Positions 1 to 8,710 of a stretch of 64,000 nucleotides of DNA are shown piece by piece (position 1 is the first letter of the stretch; each line of letters begins with the position of its first letter). The stretch comes from Comamonas sp. BIGb0152 (GTDB taxonomy: Bacteria > Pseudomonadota > Gammaproteobacteria > Burkholderiales > Burkholderiaceae_C). The position numbers and the translations under genes are program-made. Where the stretch lies: NCBI RefSeq assembly GCF_024809975.1, contig NZ_JANUDY010000002.1, forward strand, positions 558,001 through 622,000, in the 5' to 3' direction. The notes below the pieces were generated by a model. The model made no database searches. It was not told where the DNA came from and saw nothing but the letters and a program-made list of their open reading frames with translations.

Positions 1-840
1 GTAGACCAGGTAGTCGTCCTCGCTGGGCTCAAACGGCTCCTCGGCCAGGAACCAGGCACCCAGCGCCTGTACATAGGCGGCCAGCGCGACGGCACGCTCG
101 ATGGACAGCGGCGTGTCAAACACCCGCACCTCCACCGTGCCAAACTCGGGCTTGGGCCGGATGTCCCAGTAAAAATCCTTCATGCTGTGGATCACCCCGG
201 TGGCGGTCATCTTGTCGTAGTAGCGCTCAAAGTCCTCCCAGTGCAGCGCAAAGGGGGCCCGTCCCGAGAGTGGAAATGCAAACACCGAGTTGAGCCGCGC
301 CGAATCGAAGGCCGTGTCCTGGCCCTGCACAAAGGGGCTGGAGGCCGACAGCGCAATAAAGTGCGGGATATAGCGTGAGAGGCGGTGCAGCATCATCAGC
401 GCCGCGTCGGCCCCTGGGCAGCCCACATGCACATGCTGACCAAAGATGGTGAACTGCTTGGTGAGGTAGCCGTACAGCGCGGTGATCTCTTTGAAGCGCG
501 GCTTGTTGTAGATACGCTGCTGGTGCCACTGCTGGAACGGATGGGTGCCACCGCCGGCCAGCGCAATATTGAGCCGATCCGCGGCCTTGACCAGTGCATC
601 TCGCGTTACGCTCAGCTGCTGGTAGGCATCCTGGGCATCGGTGCAAATGCCCGTCGATATCTCGATCATGCTGGTGGTCACCTCGGGCACGATGGAGCCC
701 GGCACCTGCGCGTTTTTCAGCAGGGCCAGCATATCGGGCGCATAAGGTGTCAGGTCATAGTGGTTGGTGTTGACCAGCTGCAGCTCCAGCTCGACCCCCA
801 GGGTTAGGGCCTCGGACTGTTGGAAAGCTTCAAGCGTCAT
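1..840 (-). CDS. ybdK: YbdK-type carboxylate-amine ligase (glutamate-cysteine ligase family 2), truncated by window edge
   Basis: Reading the minus strand from the ATG at 840-838 gives an open frame to base 1, about 280 residues, with the C-terminus outside the window. The N-terminus carries the GVELELQLV metal/glutamate-binding stretch (residues 15-23), followed by [11 protein letters not shown], the FGQHVHVG segment and [12 protein letters not shown], all typical of the YbdK branch of the glutamate-cysteine ligase superfamily. Family members ligate glutamate and cysteine weakly in vitro; the physiological substrate is unsettled. The start lies inside the antiporter gene (11-nt overlap) and is preceded by AAGGAG, so the two are translationally coupled. 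Start and family are clear; the substrate is not. Confidence 0.9.
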   Translation of the reverse strand, partial: MTLEAFQQSEALTLGVELELQLVNTNHYDLTPYAPDMLALLKNAQVPGSIVPEVTTSMIEISTGICTDAQDAYQQLSVTRDALVKAADRLNIALAGGGTHPFQQWHQQRIYNKPRFKEITALYGYLTKQFTIFGQHVHVGCPGADAALMMLHRLSRYIPHFIALSASSPFVQGQDTAFDSARLNSVFAFPLSGRAPFALHWEDFERYYDKMTATGVIHSMKDFYWDIRPKPEFGTVEVRVFDTPLSIERAVALAAYVQALGAWFLAEEPFEPSEDDYLVY

Positions 841-2137
841 GGCGTTTCTCCTTGCTGGTGAGGGCAGACAGGCCAATACCGCGGTGCGCCTCGCCGCTGC
901 GCCACAATGCCAACGAGGCCAGCAGCACGCCGATCACCTCGCACAGAACAATCATTGGCAGCGCGATGGAAGACACGCTGATGGCCACCTCGGGGTTGAT
1001 GGATGCCCATTGCGCCACCTGGGCGGAGGCCAGCAGCAGCGCCAGGCCCGAGCTGGGCGACTGCGCGCAGGCCACCGGCCACTGGCGCAGCCAGCCAATG
1101 CCGGTACCCGCGCCCAAGAGCAGCACGCCGCCCATCTTGCCCAGCAGCCGCGCCAGGCTGGCAGCGGCCACCACGCTCACCAGCGCCGCGCTGGGGGCAA
1201 TCTGGCCGGCCATGCTGGCCACCAGCACAAACATCAGCAAATTGAGCATGGTGTTGCCCGCCATGAAGGCCGAGGGCCAAACCATGGGCTTGGGGCTCAG
1301 GTTGCGCAGCATCACCCCCGCCAACACAAAGCCCAGCGCTGCCGAGCCGCCCAAACGCTCGGCCAGCAAGCTGGCAGCCACCAGCACAGCCAGCATGTAC
1401 AGCGCGGTGGAATCGCTGCGCGAGGACTGCCAACGCAGCACCGGCCACAGGGCCGCCGTGGTCAGCAGCGCCCACAGCAAGGTCAGCCCCAGGCTCCACA
1501 GCAGATGGCCCATGCCGGCAGCGGTCAGCTCCAGGCCCGATTGCGTGTCCGTGCCGGCGACGGGCGACCAGGCCACGGTCACCACCAGGCCCAGCACAAG
1601 GGCGTACACGCAGCTCAGGGTGGCCATCAGCAAGCTGCGGTCAGTGACCGCGCCACTGGAGCGCAGATCGGACGAGATGCGCAGCAGCACCGAAGGCGAG
1701 GCCGCCATGGCCACCACCCCCACGCCCAGCGATACCGCCCAGCCCATGCCCAGCAGCTGCAAGGTGGCGGTCACCAGCACCAGGGCAGCCAGGGATTCGA
1801 CCAGGCTTTGCAGCAGCAAAAAGGGCTGGCGCAGCAGCCATTTGAGCGAGATTTGCGAGGCTGCAATCAGCATGCTGGTGCCCACCGCTGTGTGCAGCAG
1901 CACCTGGGTATTGCCCTGCAGCGGCCAGGGCAGATCGCCAAAACCGAGCCAGCCGGCCAGCAGGCCGACGACCGTATAGCCCAGCATGCGCGGAAAACCG
2001 CTGAGCCGGAAGACCATGTGCCCGGCCAGCGCTGCGGCCGCGACCAGAACGCACCAACTCATCAACGGACCGACACTGTGTTCAAGCCAGCCGCCTATTT
2101 GCGGCAGCGGCATATTGGATGCGGCATGGGGTGGCAT
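830..2137 (-). CDS. CPA2-type cation:proton antiporter-like membrane protein
   Basis: The protein has 435 residues and about a dozen hydrophobic segments with the pattern of the Na+/H+ exchanger (CPA2/Kef) domain, including the [15 protein letters not shown] and [14 protein letters not shown] half-helix regions. There is no C-terminal TrkA-N nucleotide-binding domain, so it is a bare transporter rather than a full KefB/C. The ATG at 2137 is chosen because GAGGAGG lies 8 nt upstream; the frame stays open further upstream but without a comparable site. Its last 11 bases overlap the ybdK-like gene, which suggests a joint role, possibly in thiol-linked ion efflux by analogy with glutathione-gated Kef systems (inference). 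Confidence 0.85.
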   Translation of the reverse strand: MPPHAASNMPLPQIGGWLEHSVGPLMSWCVLVAAAALAGHMVFRLSGFPRMLGYTVVGLLAGWLGFGDLPWPLQGNTQVLLHTAVGTSMLIAASQISLKWLLRQPFLLLQSLVESLAALVLVTATLQLLGMGWAVSLGVGVVAMAASPSVLLRISSDLRSSGAVTDRSLLMATLSCVYALVLGLVVTVAWSPVAGTDTQSGLELTAAGMGHLLWSLGLTLLWALLTTAALWPVLRWQSSRSDSTALYMLAVLVAASLLAERLGGSAALGFVLAGVMLRNLSPKPMVWPSAFMAGNTMLNLLMFVLVASMAGQIAPSAALVSVVAAASLARLLGKMGGVLLLGAGTGIGWLRQWPVACAQSPSSGLALLLASAQVAQWASINPEVAISVSSIALPMIVLCEVIGVLLASLALWRSGEAHRGIGLSALTSKEKRHDA

Positions 2138-2832
2138 AAAGGCGCCCTCCTCAAAAATAGTGTCCCGCGTGCAAGCATGCAGGCACAAAGCTAGAGATGG
2201 ACCGGCCGTGGCAGCGCGGCGCTTTCCCTGTCTGAAAAGCCCGGCTGCGGCCACTGCAGGCCATGAGATGCACCACATCAGTGCCCAGGCACCTTGTAGC
2301 AGGAATGCATCAGATCGTTAACCAATCTCAACGACTCTACTGGATGATCGCCAGATTGCAACGCGGGCCTGCTGCAACAGGGAACAAAAAGCCTGCAGTC
2401 CTACAACACCTGCCGCTCTGCAATGCACCATTTCGGGCAATGCCATCCGGCGATCAAGGCAGCTGCTGGCATCAGCTATTGCTATGTAGAACGTAGCAAC
2501 ACTAGGGTACAAAAAATGCCAGACACCCATGGGCGCAGGCCTGCCTTAGTGACCCTTGCTTGGCCGAAACGGCGCGTCCCGGTCGCCTCCTCGTCGCCTC
2601 CTCGTCGCCTCTCCAATAGCCGAGCACTTTGCATTGCCTCCTGTTCGCCCGCCCAACAGGTTGCATTCGTAACTTTATGATGGCGGCACTGATGCGGCCA
2701 GCCAAAAGCCCCCAGCGCTTGCCCGCTACCACCCGGTAGCCCCGCGTTCATCGCCGCTTTGCCGCCCCAGGCCGCCACCCCTGGCCTGGCGCGGCAGCAC
2801 ATTCGCTCCTGCGCATCACCACCCACCGTTTT
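2138..2832. other. Intergenic region between antiporter and BASS transporter
   Basis: This is 695 bp between divergent genes. Short open frames on both strands have no recognisable product and no good ribosome-binding site. The stretch must hold the promoters of both flanking genes, but I see no strong operator. It contains an 11-bp tandem repeat at 2582-2614. Confidence 0.5.
2582..2614. repeat. 11-bp tandem repeat, three copies
   Basis: The unit GTCGCCTCCTC occurs at 2582-2592 and 2593-2603 exactly, and again at 2604-2614 with changes at its end (GTCGCCTCTCC). It is non-coding on present evidence. Confidence 0.75.
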
Positions 2833-3852
2833 TTGCCCCCTGCATCGGCCTTGTCCGTATTGCGTGCTTGGGGGCGCTGTTTTGGTCTGGATACTTCTGT
2901 GCTTGCCTTGTTGACCCGTCTTTTCCCCGTGTGGGCGGCTGTGATGGCCCTGCTTGCCTACAGCGCGCCTTCGGCGTTTCTGGGCTTCAAGCCCCATATC
3001 GCCCAGTTGCTGATGCTGATCATGTTCGCCATGGGTGTCACCCTGAGGCTGAGCGATTTCAGCCGCGTGCTGCAACGCCCGGCCCCGATTGCGGCTGGCC
3101 TGTTTCTGCATTACCTCATCATGCCCCTGGCAGCCTGGTTGATTGCCAAGGGCCTGGACATGCCGCCCGAGCTGACAGCAGGCATGGTGCTGGTGGGCAG
3201 TGTGGCCAGCGGCACCTCGTCGAATGTGATGATCTTTTTGTCCAAGGGCGATGTGGCGCTGTCGGTCACCATCAGTGCGCTGTCCACCCTCGTCGGCATT
3301 GTGGCCACGCCCCTGCTGGCGCGGCTCTATATCTCCGCATCCATCGATGTGCCGGTCAGCGCCCTCTTGATGGAGATTGCGCAGATCGTGCTGCTGCCCA
3401 TTGGCCTGGGCCTGCTGCTCAACCATTTCTGGCATGCCCAGATCAAACGCATTGAAGGCCTGCTGCCGCTGGTGTCGATGCTGGCGATTTTGCTGGTGCT
3501 CTCCACGGTGGTGGCCCTGAGCCGCGACCGCATTGCCACGGTGGGCGGCGTGGTGGTGGCGGGCGTCATTGCGCATAACCTGATTGGCTACCTGGGCGGC
3601 TACTGGGGCGGGCGCCTGCTGGGCTTTGACAAATCGGTCTGCCGCACCTTGGCGATCGAGGTGGGCATGCAGAACTCGGGCCTGGCCGCCAGCCTGGGTG
3701 CCAAGTTTTTCAGCCCCATGGCCGCGCTGCCGGGCGCCATTTTCTCGGTGTGGCACAACATCTCGGGATCGCTGCTGGCCGGTTACTGGTCCAGCCGCCC
3801 GACCGGCACGGCGAACGACCATGTGCGCCGCGAAGACGTTTCGCTGCACTGA
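2833..3852 (+). CDS. BASS family (bile acid:sodium symporter-like) transporter
   Basis: The protein of up to 339 residues has nine or ten hydrophobic helices and the family signature region: [15 protein letters not shown] (about residues 130-145) and [18 protein letters not shown] (about 275-293), as in YocS/PanS-like sodium symporters. The C-terminus [13 protein letters not shown] is also typical. Bacterial members move ketopantoate, bile acids or other organic anions; the substrate cannot be read from sequence. The start is uncertain: the frame opens with TTG at 2833, and a GTG at 2899 would give a length closer to the core family and a better match to the usual N-terminal helix. No good ribosome-binding site separates the choices. 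Confidence 0.85.
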   Translation: MPPASALSVLRAWGRCFGLDTSVLALLTRLFPVWAAVMALLAYSAPSAFLGFKPHIAQLLMLIMFAMGVTLRLSDFSRVLQRPAPIAAGLFLHYLIMPLAAWLIAKGLDMPPELTAGMVLVGSVASGTSSNVMIFLSKGDVALSVTISALSTLVGIVATPLLARLYISASIDVPVSALLMEIAQIVLLPIGLGLLLNHFWHAQIKRIEGLLPLVSMLAILLVLSTVVALSRDRIATVGGVVVAGVIAHNLIGYLGGYWGGRLLGFDKSVCRTLAIEVGMQNSGLAASLGAKFFSPMAALPGAIFSVWHNISGSLLAGYWSSRPTGTANDHVRREDVSLH

Positions 3853-3883
3853 CTCTGCGGCTTGCGCATCAGACACTATCCGT

Positions 3884-4759
3884 TCAGGCGTGTCCGCCCA
3901 GCGTATCAGCCCCCAACATGTGGCCGGTTCGGCTGCGGGCGCCTGCTACCAGGCCGCTGATGAGTTGCGCCTCGGGCAGGTTTTTCCAGTAGCGGCGCGG
4001 CATCTCGCGCAGCATGGCCTGCTCCTTGAGGCGCGCGGGGTTGAAGGTGGATTGGTAGTACGCCAGCCATAGCGCCTCACCCGCATCGGGCCCGGGTGCA
4101 TCCTGCGCCCTGCCCCCGGCTGCAAACTGCATCTGTTCCAGATCCCAGTGCACGCTGCACTGGGGCGTCAAAATCGCCCAGCGCATGCTGGTAAAGCGCC
4201 GCATGAAAAAGCCAGCGGCCTCCCGCACGCAGAAATGGTCGGGCTCGAACCAGGCGATATGCAGATCCCGGCCTTGTGCGTCTCGGCTGGGCCGAAAGCG
4301 TACAAAGGCATGCATTTTGTGGATGTCGCGCCCAACAGCCCTGGCCATGCGCTCAATCTCACGCCAATCGCCATCCAGCGCATCGCCCGCCAGGCCAGGC
4401 CATTGCTGCACCCGCCACAGCCAGCGGTAACACAGCGCAAAGCGCCCTGGGTGGCTGTGGCAGCAGGCGTTGCGCAACATGCCCAGCTGCGCGGCTTTGA
4501 GGCGTAGCGGCTGCCCGGGCGGGCAAGGCAACTGGTCCAACATGTCCGGCGTCAGTGCTTTGCCTGCCAGGCTCCCAGCAGCATCGGCGGCAAACAGGTC
4601 GTCGCCCACGCTTTGGTCACTCAAGGCATCCGACCACCGCCAGTGCAGTGCCTGCGGCTCGGCGTTGAGGGCCAGCAACACGCGGGCGGCCTGGCGAAAG
4701 CCGGCAAAATCATCCGGGCCGTCCAGCGCAATCACCAGGGAATCGGTGTGTGCCTGCAT
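3884..4759 (-). CDS. DUF4130 / TIGR03915-type putative DNA repair protein
   Basis: The protein has 291 residues and shows the hallmarks of the TIGR03915/DUF4130 family: HKMHAFVRFR in the middle, AWFEPDHFCVREAAGFFMRRF, then TPQCSVHWDLE, and near the C-terminus YYQSTFNPARL with MPRRYWKNLPEA. The family is defined largely by its partnership with a radical SAM protein, which here lies immediately upstream with a 3-nt gap, so the two form one transcription unit. In other bacteria the domain is also found fused to the uracil-DNA-binding UdgX protein (family knowledge), which points to DNA damage processing. The biochemical activity is not established. The ATG at 4759 directly follows the upstream stop, suggesting coupling. 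Confidence 0.88.
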   Translation of the reverse strand: MQAHTDSLVIALDGPDDFAGFRQAARVLLALNAEPQALHWRWSDALSDQSVGDDLFAADAAGSLAGKALTPDMLDQLPCPPGQPLRLKAAQLGMLRNACCHSHPGRFALCYRWLWRVQQWPGLAGDALDGDWREIERMARAVGRDIHKMHAFVRFRPSRDAQGRDLHIAWFEPDHFCVREAAGFFMRRFTSMRWAILTPQCSVHWDLEQMQFAAGGRAQDAPGPDAGEALWLAYYQSTFNPARLKEQAMLREMPRRYWKNLPEAQLISGLVAGARSRTGHMLGADTLGGHA

Positions 4760-4762
4760 GCT

Positions 4763-6091
4763 TTAGAACAGCGCCATTTGCGCGACCACGGGCAGCTGCA
4801 TGCCGCTGTGCTGCCGCTGGGTGCTGCCGTGTTGCATCTTGCCCAGCAACTGTTGACGCAGCGAGGTGCTATCGAGCATGCCCAGCGGCGGGTGGTAGTC
4901 ATCCAGCTCCACAAAGGGCAAGACCTTGCTGGTGGCGACCCGCAGTTGCTGCAAATCAGCCAGGCGCAGCCTGCGCACCATGCGTGCGGCCAACAGGCGC
5001 TGCACGCTGCCCACGCCCAGCCCGGGCACGCGCAGCAGCCACTGTTTGGGGGCACGGTTGAGGTCCACCGGAAAATGCTGGCGCTGCGACAGCGCCCAGG
5101 CCAGCTTGGGATCGAGCTCCAGATCCAGCATGCCGCCGGCCGCCGGCGCGGTGATTTCTGCATGGCTGAAGCCGTAAAAGCGCATCAGCCAATCAGCCTG
5201 GTAAAGCCGGTGTTCGCGGATCAGCGGCGGTGCCTGCAAAGGCAGATCAGCCGAGGCATCCGGGATGGGGCTGAAGGCGGAGTAATACACCCGCCGCAGG
5301 CGCTGCCCAGTGTAGAGCCCGCTGCTGGTGCGCAAAATGGTCGCGTCATTGGCGCTGTCGGCGCCCACAATCATTTGGGTGCTTTGGCCTGCCGGCGCAT
5401 AACGCGGTGCAGCAGCCCTTGCGGCCTGGCGCTGGCGCGGCATGGACACCAGTTTCCCATTCTGCTGGTCTTGCGTCTGCTGCCGCGCCACCTCGATGTG
5501 TTCCGCCACCTGGTGCATCGCCAACGCAATGCCAGCGGCATTCTTCTCGGGGGCCAACTGCGCCAGCCCTTGCTCGGTGGGCAGTTCTACATTGATGCTG
5601 AGCCGATCGGCATAGCGCCCCGCCTGGGCCAGCAGCTCGGGAGAGGCATCGGGAATGGTCTTGAGGTGGATATAGCCGCGAAAATCATGGTCTTCGCGCA
5701 GGCAGCGGGCGACTTCCACCAGCTGCTCCATCGTGTAGTCAGACGACTGGATGATGCCGCTCGATAGAAACAGGCCTTCGATGCAATTGCGGCGGTAAAA
5801 ATCGAGGGTGAGCGCCACCACCTCAGCCGCGCTGAACCGGGCGCGCTGCACGTTGGAGCTTTTGCGGTTGATGCAGTAGCGGCAATCGTAGATGCAGAAG
5901 TTGGTGAGCAGAATCTTGAGCAAGGAGACGCAGCGGCCGTCCGGCGTATAGCTGTGGCAGATGCCCATGCCCTCTGTCGACCCCATCCCCTTGCCACCCA
6001 AGGAATCGCGCGGCTTGCTACCGCTCGATGCACAGCTGGCATCGTATTTGGCGGCATCGGCCAGGATCTGAAGTTTGGCAAGGGTTTGCAT
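4763..6091 (-). CDS. TIGR03916-type putative DNA modification/repair radical SAM protein
   Basis: The 442-residue protein carries the radical SAM cluster motif CIYDCRYC (Cys66, Cys70, Cys73; CX3CX2C), followed by a TIM-barrel pattern (FLSSGI, YIHLKTIPDAS, SINVELP). Near residues 340-380 it has a helix-hairpin-helix segment (LRVPGLGVGSVQRLL), a sequence-independent DNA-binding motif. This architecture matches the putative DNA repair radical SAM family that pairs with TIGR03915, encoded directly downstream. By analogy with spore photoproduct lyase it may reverse or process a DNA lesion through a deoxyadenosyl radical; this is inference. A perfect CTGT-N8-ACAG box lies 8 nt upstream of the start, so SOS control is likely. 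No clear Shine-Dalgarno sequence is visible. Confidence 0.9.
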   Translation of the reverse strand: MQTLAKLQILADAAKYDASCASSGSKPRDSLGGKGMGSTEGMGICHSYTPDGRCVSLLKILLTNFCIYDCRYCINRKSSNVQRARFSAAEVVALTLDFYRRNCIEGLFLSSGIIQSSDYTMEQLVEVARCLREDHDFRGYIHLKTIPDASPELLAQAGRYADRLSINVELPTEQGLAQLAPEKNAAGIALAMHQVAEHIEVARQQTQDQQNGKLVSMPRQRQAARAAAPRYAPAGQSTQMIVGADSANDATILRTSSGLYTGQRLRRVYYSAFSPIPDASADLPLQAPPLIREHRLYQADWLMRFYGFSHAEITAPAAGGMLDLELDPKLAWALSQRQHFPVDLNRAPKQWLLRVPGLGVGSVQRLLAARMVRRLRLADLQQLRVATSKVLPFVELDDYHPPLGMLDSTSLRQQLLGKMQHGSTQRQHSGMQLPVVAQMALF

Positions 6092-6098
6092 AGAACAA

Positions 6099-6114
6099 CT
6101 GTATGTAATTACAG
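6099..6114 (-). promoter_or_regulatory. LexA (SOS) box upstream of the radical SAM repair gene
   Basis: The sequence CTGT-ATGTAATT-ACAG is an exact match to the CTGT-N8-ACAG LexA box known from enterobacteria and beta-proteobacteria. It ends 8 nt before the start codon of the radical SAM gene, a position where bound LexA would block transcription. Confidence 0.75.
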
Positions 6115-6265
6115 TATTCTAGCAAAATGGAAAGGTGCTGCACAGCGCTGGCTGCTCCCTTTGCAGCCCTCAGCAGCCCGAGGCTTCCGATTCAGCCTCT
6201 GCAGCAGACGCCTGCACCCGCAAGTGCAGAGGGAACTGGCCAAGCACCTCAGCCAGGAATGCATC

Positions 6266-6303
6266 AATGCCAATAACTGTATATAAATACAGCTATTGGC
6301 ATT
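6266..6303. promoter_or_regulatory. 38-bp near-perfect palindrome containing a second LexA-type box
   Basis: CTGT-ATATAAAT-ACAG at 6277-6292 is one base from the E. coli LexA consensus core. It sits in a larger inverted repeat: AATGCCAATA at 6266-6275 pairs exactly with TATTGGCATT at 6294-6303. The 6092-6353 gap separates the radical SAM gene from the end of the Bug receptor gene, so the element could be a second operator or the 3' hairpin of the Bug transcript. No T-tract follows on either strand, which disfavours a plain terminator. Confidence 0.55.
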
Positions 6304-6353
6304 TGCATCTACTAACTAGGCGCAACCAGGGCGCTACGGAGGTGCTAGCGCTG

Positions 6354-7334
6354 TCAGCTCTGCGGCCCCAGCTTTGCCAGAACGGCCTTTTCCTTGACGG
6401 AGGATTCCGCGGCAAACTTCTTGTAGTCGGCACTGTTCATATAGATCGGCAGCATCTCAAAGCGCTGCAGCATGGCCTGGTAGCTTTCCATCTCCATGGC
6501 CTCCTTGAAGGCCTTGTGCAAGGTGGTTTGCACATCGGCCGGCAAGCCCTTGGGGCCCACCAGGCCAAAGGGCGAGTACTGCGTGGTGGGCAGGCCCAAC
6601 TCGATCAAGGTGGGAGTATTGGGCAAGGTCGGCAGGCGTTTTTCAGTCCAGACATTCAAGGCCACCATGCGGCCCTGGTCCACATAGGGAATGACGGCGC
6701 TGGTGTCGGCGGCGACCATCACCTCACCGGCCATCGTCGCGCGCATCAGCTCGGACGAGCCCTTGTAGGGCACATGCACCACATCCAGACCCAGCTGCTG
6801 CGCAATGATGGCCGAGGTCACATGGGGTGAGGTGTAGGTGCCGGTATTGCCCAGGGTGAGTTTGCCCGGATTGGCTTTGGCCCAGGCCACCACATCCTTC
6901 CAGCTCTTGAGCCCGGACTGCGTGCTGGCCACCATGCAAAACGCATAGCCGGTGACATTGATGATGTAGCTCAGGTCTTCTACCGGGTTCCATTTGAGGC
7001 CGGTGGTAAAGGGCAGACGCATCACACTCATCGGCAACTGGGCGATGGTGTAGCCATCAGCGGCGGTGTTTTGCAATTGGGCGCTGGGAAGCGAGCCTGC
7101 CGCGCCGGGCCGGTTCTCCACCACAATCGGCTGGCCCAGCACCTTGGCGGCGTTCTCGGCCAACTGGCGCATGGTCAGATCAGTGGGCCCCCCTGCCGGA
7201 AAAGCCACCACCAGCTTGATGGGCCGGCTCGGAAAAGTCTTGCTGGCATGGGCCAGCGAGGCACCAGCCCCCATCCATGCACCGGCTGCCGTGGCGGCCC
7301 CTGCTTGCAGCATGCTTCTGCGCGTCAACACCAT
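6354..7334 (-). CDS. Bug-family periplasmic solute-binding protein (TctC-type)
   Basis: The protein has 327 residues. It begins with a twin-arginine-like leader (TRRSMLQAG, then an Ala-rich stretch ending SLAHA) and continues with FPSRPIKLVVAFPAGGPTDLTMR, the Bug signature, then GQPIVVENRPGAAG and VPYKGSSE. Bug proteins bind carboxylated or cyclic metabolites in the periplasm and may feed a tripartite tricarboxylate transporter, but no TctA/TctB genes are in this window. The ATG at 7334 is preferred over the longer open frame because a GGAGA lies upstream and it places the signal peptide correctly. A second Bug gene lies 146 nt upstream on the same strand. Confidence 0.9.
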   Translation of the reverse strand: MVLTRRSMLQAGAATAAGAWMGAGASLAHASKTFPSRPIKLVVAFPAGGPTDLTMRQLAENAAKVLGQPIVVENRPGAAGSLPSAQLQNTAADGYTIAQLPMSVMRLPFTTGLKWNPVEDLSYIINVTGYAFCMVASTQSGLKSWKDVVAWAKANPGKLTLGNTGTYTSPHVTSAIIAQQLGLDVVHVPYKGSSELMRATMAGEVMVAADTSAVIPYVDQGRMVALNVWTEKRLPTLPNTPTLIELGLPTTQYSPFGLVGPKGLPADVQTTLHKAFKEAMEMESYQAMLQRFEMLPIYMNSADYKKFAAESSVKEKAVLAKLGPQS

Positions 7335-7480
7335 CTCTTTGTCTCCATATCGGTCTGTAGGCGACAAACAGTGTAGAAAAGCGCAGCCAGTCGCCGCGAC
7401 GCATGGGCGACATGGTCGGCAGGGCGTAAGGCTTCTGCGGGTGACCCTTGGATGGGGCAGAGGGCTGGGCAGCCAGTGTC

Positions 7481-8473
7481 CTAGTCGACCGTCGCTCCGG
7501 ACTGCTTGACCGCCTTGCCCCACTCCACGATTTCACTGGCCACAAAGCGGTCCATCTCTGCCGCACTGGTGGGCGCGGGCTCCGAGCCTCGGTCGCGGAT
7601 GAACTTCTGCATCTCGGCGCTGTTCAGGATCGCCACGGTTTCTTGGTTGAGCCTGTCGACTACCGATTGCGGCGTGCCCTTCGGGGCCATCAGTCCCAGC
7701 CAACCCACGGCCTCAAAGCCCTTGAACTCGGCCAGGCCCGATTCGGCAATCGTCGGCACCTGGGGCAGCTGGCTGGAGCGGGTGGCCGAGGTCACGCCCA
7801 GCGGCACCGCCTTGCCCGCCTGGATATTGGCCAGCGCCGCAGTGACCGAGTCGACCATCAAGGGCACCTGATTGCCCAGAAAATCTGCCTGGGCCGGGCC
7901 ACTGCCCTTGTAGGGGATGTGCTCAATCTGCAGCGCCGCGCGGGCCTTGACCATCTCCGCGCTCAAATGCTGGGTACCGCCAATGCCGGCGCTGGCATAG
8001 CTCAGCTTGCCGGGCTCGGCGCGGGCCTTGGCGACCAGGTCGTTCATGCTCTTGATCCCCGTGGCGGGGTTGGCCAGAAACACCAGCGGCACCTTGGCAA
8101 TGAGGGTGATTCCCACCAGGTCCACGCGCGGGTCGAAGTTCACTTTTTTGTAGAGCGTCTGGTTGACCGCCATGGCACTGCCGGCCACCAGCAAGGTATA
8201 GCCATCGGCTGTGCTGCGCACCACCTGCTCGGAGCCAATATTGCTGCCCGCGCCGGCCTTGTTCTCCACCACTAACGGCTGGCCCAGCTTTTGGCCCAGT
8301 TTCTCGGCCAGCGCGCGGGCAAAGATATCGGTGGCCTGGCCGGGCGGAAACGGCACGATCAGCTTGATGGGTTTGTCCGGGTAGGCCGCTGACGCGGGCG
8401 CGGCAATGCCTGCCAGCAAAGCGGCAATGGCAACGGCAACGGTGGGGGCGGATGCAAATGCAAAGGGTGTCAT
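7481..8473 (-). CDS. Bug-family periplasmic solute-binding protein (TctC-type)
   Basis: The protein has 330 residues, with a Sec-type signal peptide (hydrophobic 10-25, cleavage after APASA) and the family motifs [38 protein letters not shown] and [12 protein letters not shown]. It is about the usual Bug length and complete. The start has GGAGA about 8 nt upstream. It is a diverged paralogue of the neighbouring Bug protein rather than a recent duplicate: motifs agree but most other positions differ. No transporter membrane subunits or catabolic genes adjoin it, so the ligand is unknown. Confidence 0.92.
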   Translation of the reverse strand: MTPFAFASAPTVAVAIAALLAGIAAPASAAYPDKPIKLIVPFPPGQATDIFARALAEKLGQKLGQPLVVENKAGAGSNIGSEQVVRSTADGYTLLVAGSAMAVNQTLYKKVNFDPRVDLVGITLIAKVPLVFLANPATGIKSMNDLVAKARAEPGKLSYASAGIGGTQHLSAEMVKARAALQIEHIPYKGSGPAQADFLGNQVPLMVDSVTAALANIQAGKAVPLGVTSATRSSQLPQVPTIAESGLAEFKGFEAVGWLGLMAPKGTPQSVVDRLNQETVAILNSAEMQKFIRDRGSEPAPTSAAEMDRFVASEIVEWGKAVKQSGATVD

Positions 8474-8710
8474 GGGCGGGGTCTCCTGGTCCGGGCTCGC
8501 GCGTGTGGGCTTATCGCCCCATCACGCGCTTGGGGCTGCGTCGTTTTCTACGGCCATGATCTTCGCGCATCCGGCGGCTTATGGCTGGCTAGGCATGTCT
8601 CCAAGACAACTACGGGCCGGCACGGGTAGCGGCGCATGAAGCGATCAGTTCTGATCGATGCGGCAGCCAGGCCGCTATCATCAGCGCTGTTATTTTTACC
8701 AGCGCATGCC

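Noticed and set aside
764-2194. 476-codon plus-strand frame opposite the antiporter
   Set aside because: Gln/His/Ala-rich translation with no family features, fully antisense to a membrane transporter with clear helices.
2482-3876. 464-codon minus-strand frame opposite the BASS transporter
   Set aside because: Gln/His-rich shadow of a membrane protein.
6266-6303. Reading the 38-bp palindrome as a plain intrinsic terminator
   Set aside because: No T-tract follows on either strand, and the loop region matches a LexA core; it is kept as a candidate operator instead.
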